DNA of 22,882 bases, taken from assembly GCA_021789735.1 (NCBI GenBank), contig JAJYJB010000042.1, forward strand, positions 1 through 22,882, given 5' to 3'. This stretch comes from Nitrospirota bacterium (GTDB lineage: Bacteria > Nitrospirota > Thermodesulfovibrionia > Thermodesulfovibrionales > JdFR-88). The notes under the pieces were generated by a model that saw only the letters and a program-made list of their open reading frames with translations, searched no databases and was not told the DNA's origin. The number at the start of each line of letters is the position of its first letter. Within the stretch, counting starts at the first letter, position 1. Positions 22,531-22,882 of this stretch are shown in pieces. Position numbers and translations under genes: made by a program.

Positions 22531-22882
22531 TTAAAAGACGACCACGACCTTCAGGGAGTCCGCCGCCCTCGCCGCCAGCCGGTATGCCTCCAGGGTTTCC
22601 CCGATGGGAAAGCGGTGGGTGACTACCATGTCCGCCCTGACATGCCCGCCTTCTATCATCCGCAGCGCGGCGCGTGTGTCTTCAGGGCCGGTGGAATAGC
22701 TCGGGACCAGGCTTACCTCCCTGAAATATATGTCGTTCGGGTCCAGGTCCAGGACCTCGCCCGGCCTGGCCGGGGTAAAGAGCACGACCTTTCCGCCCGG
22801 GCCTGCCGCCTCCACCGCGGTATGCATGGCCCTGACACTGTTTGGCCCCGCTATGACAAGGTCCGCCATCCGGCCGTCCGTG
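22531..22882 (-). CDS. Zinc-type alcohol dehydrogenase (MDR family), C-terminal part, runs off right edge
   Basis: The frame stays open to the window edge (it reads TDGRMADLVIAGP from base 22881), so this is the C-terminal 117 residues of a larger protein and the internal ATG at 22869 is not its start. ADLVIAGPNSVRAMHTAVEAAGPGGKVVLFT (about 6-36) is the end of the NAD-binding Rossmann domain of medium-chain dehydrogenases. HRFPIGETLEAYRLAA near the end is the usual C-terminal return segment. The catalytic zinc site lies outside the window. Sorbitol-, threonine- or other polyol-type dehydrogenases share this tail, so the substrate is open. It sits about 15 bp before the cupin gene. Confidence 0.85.
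   Translation of the reverse strand, partial: TDGRMADLVIAGPNSVRAMHTAVEAAGPGGKVVLFTPARPGEVLDLDPNDIYFREVSLVPSYSTGPEDTRAALRMIEGGHVRADMVVTHRFPIGETLEAYRLAARAADSLKVVVVF

Overview
This window looks like chromosomal DNA from a GC-rich Gram-negative bacterium with an anaerobic or microaerophilic lifestyle. The signs are a System II (ResB/CcsA-type) cytochrome c maturation pair, a sensor kinase with a periplasmic CxxCH haem motif, an NtrC-type sigma-54 activator, an FNR-like operator and a flavoprotein with a cysteine cluster. A Nitrospirota or Desulfobacterota (delta-proteobacterial) origin would fit, but this is an inference from gene content; no rRNA or other marker is present. Almost every gene lies on the minus strand. 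The plus-strand exceptions are the end of an ammonium transporter (1-80), a small membrane protein (7676-8116), an aminopeptidase/CutA/endonuclease V group (8832-11010) and a ChaN-like protein (11704-12576).

Layout. 1-80: last codons of an Amt ammonium transporter. 131-171: a strong hairpin terminator between convergent genes. 172-2978: DUF302 protein, Ste24-like M48 membrane protease, a possible small membrane protein, and an FMN-reductase-like flavoprotein. 3220-7260: a compact arsenic-resistance operon, arsR-arsC-acr3-arsD-arsA, read leftward from a promoter at about 7395-7424 that has an inverted repeat in its spacer. 7261-7675: the ars leader and promoter, then a stretch that could fold into a structured RNA and ends in an A/T hairpin. 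7676-8116: an unrecognised two-helix membrane protein. 8277-8525: a small protein resembling a winged helix, preceded by an FNR-like promoter and a terminator-like hairpin just before its ribosome binding site. 8832-11010: M29-type aminopeptidase, CutA and endonuclease V. 11061-11507: a single-domain receiver with an altered acidic pocket. 11704-12576: ChaN-like protein.

12690-15754 (minus): HtpX protease, an extended short-chain dehydrogenase, and a PLP-dependent alpha-oxoamine synthase that matches bacterial serine palmitoyltransferase better than KBL or BioF. The last two are translationally overlapped and could start a sphingolipid (ceramide) pathway. 15906-16286: a receiver-only response regulator.

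16446-21963 (minus) is the most interesting unit: resB, ccsA/resC, a histidine kinase with a periplasmic c-type haem motif, and an NtrC-family activator. They overlap or nearly touch, and an intrinsic terminator follows the last gene. The layout suggests a sensor that needs the products of its own operon to be matured, and so could report on cytochrome c assembly, haem supply or redox state to sigma-54 promoters. The window ends with a cupin protein (22048-22515) and the C-terminal part of a zinc-type alcohol dehydrogenase (22531-22882). I saw no tRNA, rRNA, CRISPR array, transposase or phage gene.
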